NCBI GenBank assembly: GCA_052117325.1
Contig: JBQKJJ010000005.1
Source: CAG-964 sp902789345
Lineage (GTDB): Bacteria; Bacillota; Clostridia; Oscillospirales; Acutalibacteraceae
Direction: 5' to 3' (one strand)
Length of the DNA: 64,000 bases
Shown: one piece after another, positions 43,567 through 50,774 of the stretch
Numbering within the stretch: the first letter of the stretch is position 1
Layout of the letters: the number at the start of each line of letters is the position of its first letter
Position numbers and translations under genes: made by a program
The notes under the pieces: model-generated
Databases searched by the model: none
What the model was told of the DNA's origin: nothing
What the model saw: only the letters and a program-made list of their open reading frames with translations

Positions 43567-43598
43567 TTGACTTTTTAAACCGGATAGTGTATTATAAT
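43567..43598 (+). promoter_or_regulatory. Promoter of tRNA operon 1
   Basis: TTGACT (43567-43572) with TATTATAAT at 43590-43598; the TATTAT reading gives the 17-nt spacer, the TATAAT reading 20. Confidence 0.7.
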
Positions 43599-43601
43599 AC
43601 C

Positions 43602-43633
43602 TGTCGCTGATGAGGACACGAACAACTCAAGCG
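43602..43633 (+). ncRNA. Leader hairpin of tRNA operon 1
   Basis: In the segment CGCTGATGAGGACACGAACA the CGCT and TGAG arms pair with CTCA and AGCG just downstream. The same hairpin, with two loop or bulge changes, occurs before the second tRNA operon (44170-44199), so it is probably a processing or stability element. Confidence 0.55.
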
Positions 43634-43648
43634 AAATTTTCCGGTTGT

Positions 43649-43724
43649 GGGAGCATAGCTCAGCTGGGAGAGCATCTGCCTTACAAGCAGAGGGTCACAG
43701 GTTCGAGCCCTGTTGTTCCCACCA
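43649..43724 (+). tRNA. tRNA-Val (TAC)
   Basis: 76 nt with encoded CCA. Acceptor GGGAGCA pairs with TGTTCCC; anticodon loop CTTACAA gives TAC. Part of the repeated block. Confidence 0.97.
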
Positions 43725-43729
43725 AAATT

Positions 43730-43806
43730 GGCCCGGTAGTTCAGTTGGTTAGAACGCTAGCCTGTCACGCTAGAGGTCGACGGTTCGAACCCGTTCCGGG
43801 TCGCCA
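43730..43806 (+). tRNA. tRNA-Asp (GTC)
   Basis: 77 nt with encoded CCA. Acceptor GGCCCGG pairs with CCGGGTC; anticodon loop CTGTCAC gives GTC. Confidence 0.97.
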
Positions 43807-43811
43807 ATTTT

Positions 43812-43887
<76 letters not shown>

Positions 43888-43891
43888 ATAT

Positions 43892-43967
43892 GCGGATGTA
43901 GCTCATCTGGTAGAGCGCCACCTTGCCAAGGTGGAGGTAGCGAGTTCGAGCCTCGTCATCCGCTCCA
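43892..43967 (+). tRNA. tRNA-Gly (GCC)
   Basis: 76 nt with encoded CCA. Acceptor GCGGATG pairs with CATCCGC; anticodon loop TTGCCAA gives GCC. Confidence 0.97.
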
Positions 43968-43969
43968 TA

Positions 43970-43992
43970 AGCACTCTTTGAGTGCATTTTTT
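43970..43992 (+). terminator. Hairpin between tRNA-Gly and tRNA-Cys
   Basis: GCACTC pairs with GAGTGC around TTT, followed by ATTTTTT. It looks like a terminator for the first four tRNAs, with read-through needed for tRNA-Cys unless that gene has its own promoter. Confidence 0.65.
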
Positions 43993-43994
43993 AT

Positions 43995-44069
43995 GGCGAC
44001 ATAGCCAAGTGGTAAGGCACGAGTCTGCAAAACTCCGATTCCCCAGTTCAAATCTGGGTGTCGCCTCCA
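43995..44069 (+). tRNA. tRNA-Cys (GCA)
   Basis: 75 nt with encoded CCA. Acceptor GGCGACA pairs with TGTCGCC; anticodon loop CTGCAAA gives GCA. Present only after the first copy of the repeated block. Confidence 0.97.
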
Positions 44070-44070
44070 A

Positions 44071-44093
44071 CGACCTCTTAACGGGTCTTTTTA
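44071..44093 (+). terminator. Terminator after tRNA-Cys
   Basis: GACC pairs with GGTC in a short hairpin with loop TCTTAACG, followed by TTTTT. Confidence 0.6.
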
Positions 44094-44132
44094 AGGTGTT
44101 ATTCACCGTTTAAAAATAAATGTCGAAAAAGC

Positions 44133-44161
44133 TTGACAAATGGTTTTAAATGGTGTATAAT
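44133..44161 (+). promoter_or_regulatory. Promoter of tRNA operon 2
   Basis: TTGACA (44133-44138), 17-nt spacer, TATAAT (44156-44161): a near-consensus strong promoter. Confidence 0.88.
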
Positions 44162-44169
44162 ATCAATTG

Positions 44170-44199
44170 TCGCTGTTGAGGATACGAACAACTCAAGCG
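44170..44199 (+). ncRNA. Leader hairpin of tRNA operon 2
   Basis: CGCT and TGAG pair with CTCA and AGCG across the loop GATACGAACAA. It matches the hairpin before tRNA operon 1; the bases that differ lie in the bulge and loop. Confidence 0.55.
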
Positions 44200-44213
44200 A
44201 AATTTCCAGTTGT

Positions 44214-44289
44214 GGGAGCATAGCTCAGCTGGGAGAGCATCTGCCTTACAAGCAGAGGGTCACAGGTTCGAGCCCTGTTGTTCCCACCA
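44214..44289 (+). tRNA. tRNA-Val (TAC), second copy
   Basis: Identical to the tRNA at 43649-43724, offset 565 nt. Confidence 0.97.
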
Positions 44290-44294
44290 AAATT

Positions 44295-44371
44295 GGCCCG
44301 GTAGTTCAGTTGGTTAGAACGCTAGCCTGTCACGCTAGAGGTCGACGGTTCGAACCCGTTCCGGGTCGCCA
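44295..44371 (+). tRNA. tRNA-Asp (GTC), second copy
   Basis: Identical to the tRNA at 43730-43806. Confidence 0.97.
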
Positions 44372-44376
44372 ATTTT

Positions 44377-44452
<76 letters not shown>

Positions 44453-44456
44453 ATAT

Positions 44457-44532
44457 GCGGATGTAGCTCATCTGGTAGAGCGCCACCTTGCCAAGGTGGA
44501 GGTAGCGAGTTCGAGCCTCGTCATCCGCTCCA
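44457..44532 (+). tRNA. tRNA-Gly (GCC), second copy
   Basis: Identical to the tRNA at 43892-43967. Followed by the structured RNA candidate instead of tRNA-Cys. Confidence 0.97.
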
Positions 44533-44538
44533 AATTAA

Positions 44539-44697
44539 GGCACTTGATTTGTGAATTTTAATGCGCATAGCATTTAAGCAATAGTGGCTTTAACCTACGC
44601 ATAGTAGGTTAGGCGTCAGGTGCTGTGGTGTATATGACGAGTTTAAAATTCGTTGTATACTTTTGTGGAGGCACTTGCTTATGCGAGTGCCTTTTTC
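44539..44697 (+). ncRNA. Candidate structured RNA downstream of tRNA operon 2
   Basis: About 160 nt without a convincing coding frame but with a consistent fold. The closing stem is GAATTTTAA (44553-44561) with TTAAAATTC (44643-44651). Inside it are four helices: ATGC/GCAT (44561-44573) and AACCTAC/GTAGGTT (44592-44610), both capped by the same loop GCATA; AAGC/GCTT (44576-44590); and CGTCA/TGACG (44614-44639). A terminator closes the 3' end. The lead-in GGCACTT (44539-44545) repeats the 5' arm of the terminator and could compete with it. It probably is transcribed with the tRNAs. I could not match it to a known family. Confidence 0.45.
44669..44697 (+). terminator. Terminator of tRNA operon 2 and the structured RNA
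   Basis: GGCACTTGC pairs with GCGAGTGCC (one G-T pair) around TTAT, followed by TTTTTCT. Strong. Confidence 0.88.
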
Positions 44698-44757
44698 TAT
44701 AGGCTCTGTGTCAATAGTTGGGGTAAAACCGTAAAAAGAAAAAAAGAAAATTGATTT

Positions 44758-44799
44758 AAACAAGTGGCGATAACTAAGTTGCCGCTTGTTTCTTTTATT
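44758..44799 (+). terminator. Terminator-like hairpin in the intergenic region
   Basis: AAACAAGTGGC (44758-44768) pairs with GCCGCTTGTTT (44781-44791) with a loop of 12 nt, then CTTTTATTTTT. No gene lies directly upstream, so it may be left from a lost gene or be part of a transposon remnant. Confidence 0.6.
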
Positions 44800-44820
44800 T
44801 TTAGGTGAAAATTATACACT

Positions 44821-44892
44821 TACGCAAAATATCTTTGTACTAAACGATGCTGTTCGTCAAATTGCTAAGAAAGTTTTATACATATTTGCGTA
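44821..44892. repeat. Inverted repeat upstream of the accessory operon
   Basis: TACGCAAAATAT (44821-44832) and ATATTTGCGTA (44882-44892) form an 11-arm inverted repeat with one extra A, separated by about 49 nt. The right arm ends 7 nt before the -35 of the next promoter. Confidence 0.7.
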
Positions 44893-44898
44893 ATTATA

Positions 44899-44927
44899 TT
44901 GAAAAGGTGCAATATATATGATACAAT
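44899..44927 (+). promoter_or_regulatory. Promoter of the accessory operon
   Basis: TTGAAA (44899-44904), 17-nt spacer, TACAAT (44922-44927). The nearest downstream gene starts at 45218, so the mRNA would have a leader of about 285 nt. Confidence 0.65.
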
Positions 44928-45217
44928 ACAAACATATTGCAAAACCATTGCTTAAAATGTCGCTGTTATGGCGACCAAAATTGTATTTTTATAATGTATT
45001 ATATATACATAAGTAAAGGTTTAGTTGTATATTGGCAGGCATTAATACGAAATACGCAGCCGGTACAGACAAATTCGCAAGGTTGCTATGCATATTTTGT
45101 TCTGCATTACAGTATAAAAAATAATGTCCGATGTATCACATCGGTTTACAAATTGACTGTGGGTCTTAGAAGTGTAATTGACAAATTAAATAAAGAGCTT
45201 TGCACGGAGGTATAATA

Positions 45218-46093
45218 ATGAAACTTAGAATTATAGAAAAAGCATGGGGTATTAACCGAATGTCGGGTGAAAGAAGTGCTCGTGTTACCGATAACAGAGT
45301 TTTTGACCCGTCAGTTGGCGCTGTTCTTGATTTTCCTAACGGCAGAAGGCGCTTTACTATTGACGCTGCCGATGAAAACAGCATTACCGTAACATTACAT
45401 TGTAAAAATACAGCATTTAATAAAACATGGGTAATTCTAAAAGGTGAAAACAAGCTTTATATTCCACGCTCAATGGACGGCGGCTATTGCTATAGGTTAA
45501 TTTATGAAGATGAAACAGTGTTGTGCCATTACGCTGTTTCAATGACTGTTGAAAAATCCAGTGGGGAGCACGACCTTGCACAAAGTAAATTTTTCGGTTC
45601 TCCTACAGTTCCAAATGCGTGGCAGGATAGATTCCACGATGATATTGTGTTTCTTGCACAAATAAGACTTGCAGACATAGCGGAGCTTGATTATGACAAT
45701 CGTTTGCCACATACAGGCTATCTGTATTTCTTTCTTGATGCTGAAATGTACCCATCTGACCGGCTGGATGTATGGGTTGAGTATTACCCCGGTGAGCCGG
45801 ATACTGTTATTGATAATTTTAATGCCATGTCGCCTATTTCAGACGGGCTTAATGATGACTGGCTTATAACCTTCCATTACGCAGAGCCTTCTGCAGACGG
45901 CACTAAGCTGTTTGGCGTTCCGTCCGGTGTAATAAATGAAAACGGCTGTACATCAACGCTGCTTTTGCAGTACGATCCGCTGGATTTTGACGGTGTGCCG
46001 TTTCTTAACAATTTGGATGGATATGCGTATGTGTTCTTTGGTGAAGATGAAGCTGATTATGACGCAGTCAGTTATGTGGTGGAAAGGTCATAG
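45218..46093 (+). CDS. YwqG/DUF1963-domain protein with extra N-terminal domain
   Basis: A cytosolic protein of 291 residues. The C-terminal part (about 107-291) is a YwqG-like DUF1963 domain: DLAQSKFFGSPTVPNAW, FLAQIRLADIAELD, LPHTGYLYFFLDAEMYP, and a YDPLDFDG...DGYAYVFFGEDE end. The N-terminal 100 residues (RIIEKAWGINRM..., RRRFTIDAADENSITVTL) look like a small beta-rich domain I do not recognise. The second half is paralogous to the protein at 50210-50767. GGAGG precedes the ATG. DUF1963 function is unknown; such proteins are sometimes found among immunity genes of polymorphic toxins. Confidence 0.8.
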   Translation: MKLRIIEKAWGINRMSGERSARVTDNRVFDPSVGAVLDFPNGRRRFTIDAADENSITVTLHCKNTAFNKTWVILKGENKLYIPRSMDGGYCYRLIYEDETVLCHYAVSMTVEKSSGEHDLAQSKFFGSPTVPNAWQDRFHDDIVFLAQIRLADIAELDYDNRLPHTGYLYFFLDAEMYPSDRLDVWVEYYPGEPDTVIDNFNAMSPISDGLNDDWLITFHYAEPSADGTKLFGVPSGVINENGCTSTLLLQYDPLDFDGVPFLNNLDGYAYVFFGEDEADYDAVSYVVERS

Positions 46094-46174
46094 ACAGAAA
46101 ATTTATAAACCCAAATATAATCACATTGTGTTAAAAGGCTTTTAAACAGCAAATTGTTAAAGGAGGGAGCAGTT

Positions 46175-46636
46175 ATGTTTATATGTCCGTTTTGTGGGTC
46201 GCGCAACATAAAAACAACCGGGGGAGATTACGGCAACCCTTTTGACCGTCAAAAGGAAAAGAAAATTTGTATGGAATGTGGGCGGACAATACCGCAACAG
46301 TCGGCAGATATTAACCAATACATTCGGCCTGTTATAAAAGTTGTGGCAAAAGCGGAGGGAGGCGGATTAACAAAAACCGCCGAAAGCACTGTTCCGTTTA
46401 AAGACGGTACACATTCTCTTGGAAAGGATTATCCGTTCAGCCGTTTATCAGATGATGCAAAAAACTCCTGTTTTCTGGACAGCGTTACGATTAACGGTGA
46501 CAAAATAACCATTGCCGGAGAAACACTAAGGGCTGCAGAGCTGCCAAAAAAGGTAGTGAAAAAGTTTACTGCTTACGGATATAATAATTGCCCCACAGAG
46601 GAAACAATTACTTTGATAATCAGCCTGGAAATTTAG
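46175..46636 (+). CDS. Zinc-ribbon protein, unknown
   Basis: 153 residues. A zinc ribbon opens the protein (CPFCGSRNIKTT and, 25 residues on, CMECGRTI). After a linker comes a beta-rich C-terminal domain (about 75-153: SRLSDDAKNSCFLDSVTINGD, ITIAGETLRAAELPKKVVKKF) that I do not recognise. The ATG at 46175 has AGGAGGGAG just upstream. 81 nt after the YwqG gene. Confidence 0.7.
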   Translation: MFICPFCGSRNIKTTGGDYGNPFDRQKEKKICMECGRTIPQQSADINQYIRPVIKVVAKAEGGGLTKTAESTVPFKDGTHSLGKDYPFSRLSDDAKNSCFLDSVTINGDKITIAGETLRAAELPKKVVKKFTAYGYNNCPTEETITLIISLEI

Positions 46637-46771
46637 GAGTAAATAACAAATGTAGGCGATAGAGCTTTATTTTATATTAAATAGGAAGTGTTATAAGGAA
46701 TACACATAAATTTGTTAAGGTTTGCATTACCATAGTGTGACAAAACTAATTGCCGAAAGGAGTGGCTGTAA

Positions 46772-48400
46772 ATGAAAGCGGAGCTTGTGTTGAAAATTTC
46801 AATGCTTGACAACATTAAAAAAGCAGAAAATAACCGTAATGAATGGATTACTGCTTATAAAAAAATTGCCAAGGAATACCCCGAAACAGAGAATATGTCT
46901 TTGTTGCTGATTGACCGTATAAACAAGGCGTTTAAAATAATAAAAAACAGGGAAGGAATTAGGCTGTCCGGTTCTTTCTGCGGCGATACGGCTTTTATGG
47001 ATACTATGGTTGAAGAAGAAGCAAAAGCAGAAGCAGAGCTTGATGGCGATTTTCCTTTGGGCAATGAGCTTGACGCAGAATTTGCCTTACCGTATTTTCA
47101 GATTATAGATTTGGCAAAAATTCAACTTGGATTAGCAAACCGGGTAAATCCGGGCGTGTACTGTGAATACGCATACGATGTACTAATACGAAAAGGATTT
47201 TTATATGAGCTTGACGGTCGTTGGCAAGATGCACTGCGTTGTTATTGCGGAGTACCAACAAGCAGTTCTGTTCAGAACAGGGAGTACTATTGCCGTCGCA
47301 AAGTTGAAGAGGGGGGCGAAAGGCTTTATAAAAAAGGTATGGAGCTTATTAAAGAGTTAAACTGGGGCGAAGCCTGGTACCCTCTTTATAAAGCGGCAGA
47401 ACTTGAGCATACCGAAGCTATGGCGGAAATTGGCTATATGACTGCGTATGGCTTAGGTTGTGGCAGAAGTATAGAAGAGGGACTTGCCTATCTTCTCCGT
47501 GCCGCAGAAAAAGGAAGTAATTATGCCTGCCAAGTTATTTGGGAAATGCACGACAATGGCTTTTATGATGTAAAGGCAGCAGAAGCAAAAAAATGGTGCG
47601 AAGCAGCGGCTAAACAAGGCGATAAAAAATCCGAAGCTCGCCTGGAGGACGGTTTTGACCTGCGCCCTGTTATCGAAATTTTACAGGAACAAATTGATAA
47701 AGGTAATATTGACGCACTTTGGTATATGGCAATGGAGCTTTTGTCAACTAAAAATGACGAAAAAGCAGTTGAATATATTGAAATGGCGGCAGAAAAGGGA
47801 CAGCTTGACGCATTGCTGTTTTATGCAGAGCTTTATGAGAATCCGTCAAATGATGATCTCTACAATGAAGAAAAGGCAGATGAATATTACCGCAAGGCGG
47901 CAGAAAAAGGCAGTGAAAAAGCTATTCTTGCTTTGGGTGACAGAGCACTTAAAGATACCGCTGTTCCTTTTTGGAAGCAGGCAAAGGATTTAGACGGTGT
48001 AACAGAAAATCTGCGTGAACAGCACACGGCGCAGTTTGCCTGGTATCTTCTTGCGGCAGAGGGTGGCTGTGTTGAGGTTATGCCGCATATTGTAACTGCT
48101 TATCACTATGGCTATCCTACCGAAAAGGACCAAGAGCAGGCATTTTTGTGGGCTTCCCGTGGGGCAGACAGCGGTGACAGCTATGCTATGTATAAAGTGG
48201 GGTATTTTTACGAAAACGCCCTTGGCTGTGACAAGGATATGACAGCTGCGCTTATGTTTTATATTCAAGCAGCAGAGGCCGGAATATCCGACGCAATGAA
48301 CTGCCTGGTTGATATTTACACAAACGGCAGGCCAGGTATACCTGCAGATAAAGAAAAAGCAAATCGCTACCTGTTTATGTCAGGCGTAGGCAGAGATTAA
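46772..48400 (+). CDS. Sel1-like repeat protein, large
   Basis: 542 residues, cytosolic. Sel1/TPR-like helical repeats fill about 195-540, seen as EAWYPLYKAAELEHTEAMAEIG, GLAYLLRAAEKGSNYAC, EYIEMAAEKGQLDALLFYAELY, EYYRKAAEKGSEKAILALGD and ALMFYIQAAEAGISDAMNCL. Such repeats bind partner proteins. The N-terminal 190 residues are helical and acidic with no recognised domain. A ribosome site GAAAGGAGTGG precedes the ATG. One of two Sel1 proteins in the operon. Confidence 0.82.
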   Translation: MKAELVLKISMLDNIKKAENNRNEWITAYKKIAKEYPETENMSLLLIDRINKAFKIIKNREGIRLSGSFCGDTAFMDTMVEEEAKAEAELDGDFPLGNELDAEFALPYFQIIDLAKIQLGLANRVNPGVYCEYAYDVLIRKGFLYELDGRWQDALRCYCGVPTSSSVQNREYYCRRKVEEGGERLYKKGMELIKELNWGEAWYPLYKAAELEHTEAMAEIGYMTAYGLGCGRSIEEGLAYLLRAAEKGSNYACQVIWEMHDNGFYDVKAAEAKKWCEAAAKQGDKKSEARLEDGFDLRPVIEILQEQIDKGNIDALWYMAMELLSTKNDEKAVEYIEMAAEKGQLDALLFYAELYENPSNDDLYNEEKADEYYRKAAEKGSEKAILALGDRALKDTAVPFWKQAKDLDGVTENLREQHTAQFAWYLLAAEGGCVEVMPHIVTAYHYGYPTEKDQEQAFLWASRGADSGDSYAMYKVGYFYENALGCDKDMTAALMFYIQAAEAGISDAMNCLVDIYTNGRPGIPADKEKANRYLFMSGVGRD

Positions 48401-48435
48401 TATACCGTTACCGTTAAATTTTAAGGAGGATATAT

Positions 48436-48789
48436 ATGAGGACACTGTCAGATAATGAGGTTTTGGCACTTGAAAGTATTTTGGTTGAAGACAACAAAAA
48501 AATAGCCGGTATTTTAGTTGAATATGGTACAACGGGTGTGGGCGGATGCAACACCTCCGGCTTTTCTGCGGATACATCTAATAAGTTTGAACTTAAAAAT
48601 CTTACCGGTACAAAACCACTGCAAATAAAGGGAGTAAAATTATGTGCGGTTGTTAATGATGTTATGTATTTTAGAAATGATAACGGAAAGATTTTTCCGC
48701 ATAATTATGACCAGACCTTTAAATTAATGGGAAAGGACATAGCTTATGATACATATGAATGTACTTGCATAAGTGCAATTCTTGTGTAA
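48436..48789 (+). CDS. Unknown small protein
   Basis: 117 residues with no recognised domain: an N-terminal helix (SDNEVLALESILVED), a Gly/Ser/Asn-rich middle, and a beta-rich second half (KPLQIKGVKLCAVVNDVMYFRNDNGKIFPH). It has three Cys, two near the C-terminus (ECTC). AAGGAGG lies 8 nt before the ATG. 35 nt after the Sel1 gene. Confidence 0.6.
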   Translation: MRTLSDNEVLALESILVEDNKKIAGILVEYGTTGVGGCNTSGFSADTSNKFELKNLTGTKPLQIKGVKLCAVVNDVMYFRNDNGKIFPHNYDQTFKLMGKDIAYDTYECTCISAILV

Positions 48790-48833
48790 AAGTAAACACA
48801 TTATTTTTATATCGGCAAACAGAGGTGAAAACA

Positions 48834-49040
48834 ATGTGTGAAAATAAAGTTATTAAATGCCCTAAATGCGGCAGCAGTAATGTTACCTGTATGGACGGTG
48901 CAGGTGCAGTTTTAAAATACGGCTACGATGTTATGATAGACATTGCGCCTGAAATGTGGCTGTGTGACGATTGCGGAGAGAACTTTCGGGTAGATTTGGA
49001 GACATTTTTTAATACTGACTATAAGGAAAAATTAAAATGA
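48834..49040 (+). CDS. Small zinc-ribbon protein
   Basis: 68 residues. Two CxxC pairs, CPKCGSSN and CDDCGENF, frame a 30-residue insert (GAGAVLKYGYDVMIDIAPEMW). Probably a zinc-binding adaptor. AGAGGTGAAAACA precedes the ATG; the frame could extend upstream but has no ribosome site there. Its end overlaps the next gene by 4 nt (ATGA). Confidence 0.65.
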   Translation: MCENKVIKCPKCGSSNVTCMDGAGAVLKYGYDVMIDIAPEMWLCDDCGENFRVDLETFFNTDYKEKLK

Positions 49041-49297
49041 GCAGAAAAGAAGAATTAATGTTTGAAAAAGAACAAATAGATGATGAAATCGGCTTTTTGT
49101 TTTATACTGACGACATTAAGGACGGTCTTATGCATATTCACCAGGCGCTTGATGAAATCAGCAAAACCGGGCATATTCAGAGTACCGCCAACCCTTATGT
49201 TGATACATATATGTGGTCGGAACAGAGATATAAAACACTGGTGCAGGTTTTAAAAAGTGCCGAAAAAGTGTATGCCGAACTGTTAAATTACTTGTAA
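49037..49297 (+). CDS. Unknown small helical protein
   Basis: 86 residues, acidic and helical (EELMFEKEQIDDEIGFLFY..., HIHQALDEISKTG..., YKTLVQVLKSAEKVYAELLNYL). No family recognised. It overlaps the zinc-ribbon gene, so the pair is translationally coupled. Confidence 0.6.
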   Translation: MSRKEELMFEKEQIDDEIGFLFYTDDIKDGLMHIHQALDEISKTGHIQSTANPYVDTYMWSEQRYKTLVQVLKSAEKVYAELLNYL

Positions 49298-49314
49298 CGA
49301 AGGGGGGCGTTTGT

Positions 49315-50220
49315 ATGAGCCTTTTTTACAGCGATTGGTTTTATGAAAAATTACCTCTTGACTGCAACCTGGAAAAAGAGCCTAAAGACAAAGCAGAAAA
49401 GCTTGCCCTAAGGGCAATTTACAATGCAATCACCGACAGCAAAATGTCTGTGGAAAGCATAGAGAACGACCTTACAAAGGCGGCAGAAATGGGATACACG
49501 CCGGCTTGGTATATGCTAGGTTGGCTATTTCAATATCAGCCACCGATTTTTATTACCGACGCTCACTTTGGTAGTACAGGCAATCGCCTTAGAAATTACA
49601 AAAAGGCGGAAAAATATTATAAAACAGCTGTTGAGGCAGGGGAAAGAAACGCCCTTTACGGTTTAGCTACCCTCTGTATTTTTGGCAGTGAGGGGCAGGA
49701 TTGTTACCACGGCAGAAGTCTTTTGGAGGGGCTTAAATATATGATAGCGGCGGCAAAGGCAGGCGTTGGCAAGGCTATGGTGTCCTTGGGCTGTATATTT
49801 TCTAATGATATTTATGCAGAAGATGACCAAATTCAATTTCAGCTTGACGCTATTGCCAACAATCGTATGAGGGATAAAAGCGTTCTCAGGTACAGCGACA
49901 GCGGTAACCCGGTGTTTGACCCAGATGCACTCCACCTTGTTAATTTTAGTTGTATCTGCGATGAAGCCTTGGCAAACTATTGGTTAAAAAAGTATGATGA
50001 GTATGTTGACGGTTTTGAAGTGGACTTTGAGAACGAACCGCAAGATATAACCCGACGGACAGAACAGGCGCTGCTACAGCTGCAGGAATATGAAAAGAAG
50101 TATCTTGCATACTGGAAACCGTTTGAGGACTGTGAGATACAAGGTATAAAAAGTATGGAAGAAACATCGCAAATTAATGACAGGTATTACAAAAATAAGG
50201 AGATGAAGTATGATGAGTAA
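49315..50220 (+). CDS. Sel1-like repeat protein, small
   Basis: 301 residues. Sel1-like repeats lie at about 50-165: DLTKAAEMGYTPAWYMLGWLF, KKAEKYYKTAVEAGERNALYGLATL, GLKYMIAAAKAGVGKAMVSLGCIF. The last 130 residues are charged and helical and may be a coiled coil. The end overlaps the YwqG gene by 8-11 nt. AAGGGGGGCG lies before the ATG. Confidence 0.78.
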   Translation: MSLFYSDWFYEKLPLDCNLEKEPKDKAEKLALRAIYNAITDSKMSVESIENDLTKAAEMGYTPAWYMLGWLFQYQPPIFITDAHFGSTGNRLRNYKKAEKYYKTAVEAGERNALYGLATLCIFGSEGQDCYHGRSLLEGLKYMIAAAKAGVGKAMVSLGCIFSNDIYAEDDQIQFQLDAIANNRMRDKSVLRYSDSGNPVFDPDALHLVNFSCICDEALANYWLKKYDEYVDGFEVDFENEPQDITRRTEQALLQLQEYEKKYLAYWKPFEDCEIQGIKSMEETSQINDRYYKNKEMKYDE

Positions 50221-50767
50221 AGCAATAGGAATCAAGGTTACAAAAGCAGACGGTAATTACGATTTAGGTGCAAGCAAATTTTTTGGCGCCCCGGTAATTC
50301 CCGGGGAGTGGCAAAACATTTTTTCAGATACGGAAATGTTCTTTTGCCAAATAAAATGTGATGATATTGCCCTGCTTGATGTAGAAAACCGTCTGCCTCA
50401 TAAGGGGTATTTATATGTTTTTTTAGATATTAAAAGTTATCCGTTTAAACCACGGGTGCTGTACTATAGCGGTCAGCCAACTATTGTAGTTGATGATTTT
50501 AACAAAGATGTTCCGGGGGCAGAACATCTTACAAATGAATGGCTTATGAGCTTTGAGCCGGCAGATGAAGCCGGCGACGGTATAAGACTTCTTGGCGTAC
50601 CGACAGACTGGAATTATGCTGAGCCGGCACCGGATGTTTTTATGCAGTATGACCCACTGGAAGCTGATATGGGTTTTCAAGACAGCGTTGACGGCTATGT
50701 ATACCTGCTGTTTGGCGAAAAATCCAATGATTTAGGCGATATTACTTACAGGGAAGAACGGAGCTAA
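50210..50767 (+). CDS. YwqG/DUF1963-domain protein
   Basis: 185 residues, a single DUF1963 domain. It aligns along its length with the C-terminal part of the protein at 45218-46093: DLGASKFFGAPVIPGEW, LPHKGYLYVFLDIKSYP, YYSGQPTIVVDDFN, MQYDPLEAD, DGYVYLLFGEK and the shared ending ERS. The start is ATG 50210 or ATG 50213, after AAGGAGATGAAGT. Function unknown. Confidence 0.8.
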   Translation: MMSKAIGIKVTKADGNYDLGASKFFGAPVIPGEWQNIFSDTEMFFCQIKCDDIALLDVENRLPHKGYLYVFLDIKSYPFKPRVLYYSGQPTIVVDDFNKDVPGAEHLTNEWLMSFEPADEAGDGIRLLGVPTDWNYAEPAPDVFMQYDPLEADMGFQDSVDGYVYLLFGEKSNDLGDITYREERS

Positions 50768-50774
50768 TCTAACA

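Larger units (their letters stand above)
44698..45217 (+). other. Intergenic region before the accessory operon
   Basis: It holds, in order, a segment starting GGCTCTGTGTCAATAGTTGG (44702) that looks like a transposon end, a hairpin AAACAAGTGGC/GCCGCTTGTTT (44758-44791), an inverted repeat (44821-44892), a promoter (44899-44927) and about 290 nt of leader with no convincing gene. Stop-poor frames are present but lack ribosome sites. Confidence 0.5.

Noticed and set aside
43602..43633. Hammerhead ribozyme, because of CTGATGAG ... CGAA in the tRNA leader
   Set aside because: The core does not close into stems II and III, and the second operon has CTGTTGAG, breaking the invariant A. A plain hairpin (CGCT/TGAG with CTCA/AGCG) explains both copies.
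44937..45215. 92-codon frame upstream of the first YwqG gene
   Set aside because: No ribosome site, unusual composition for this genome, and it lies in the leader right after the promoter.
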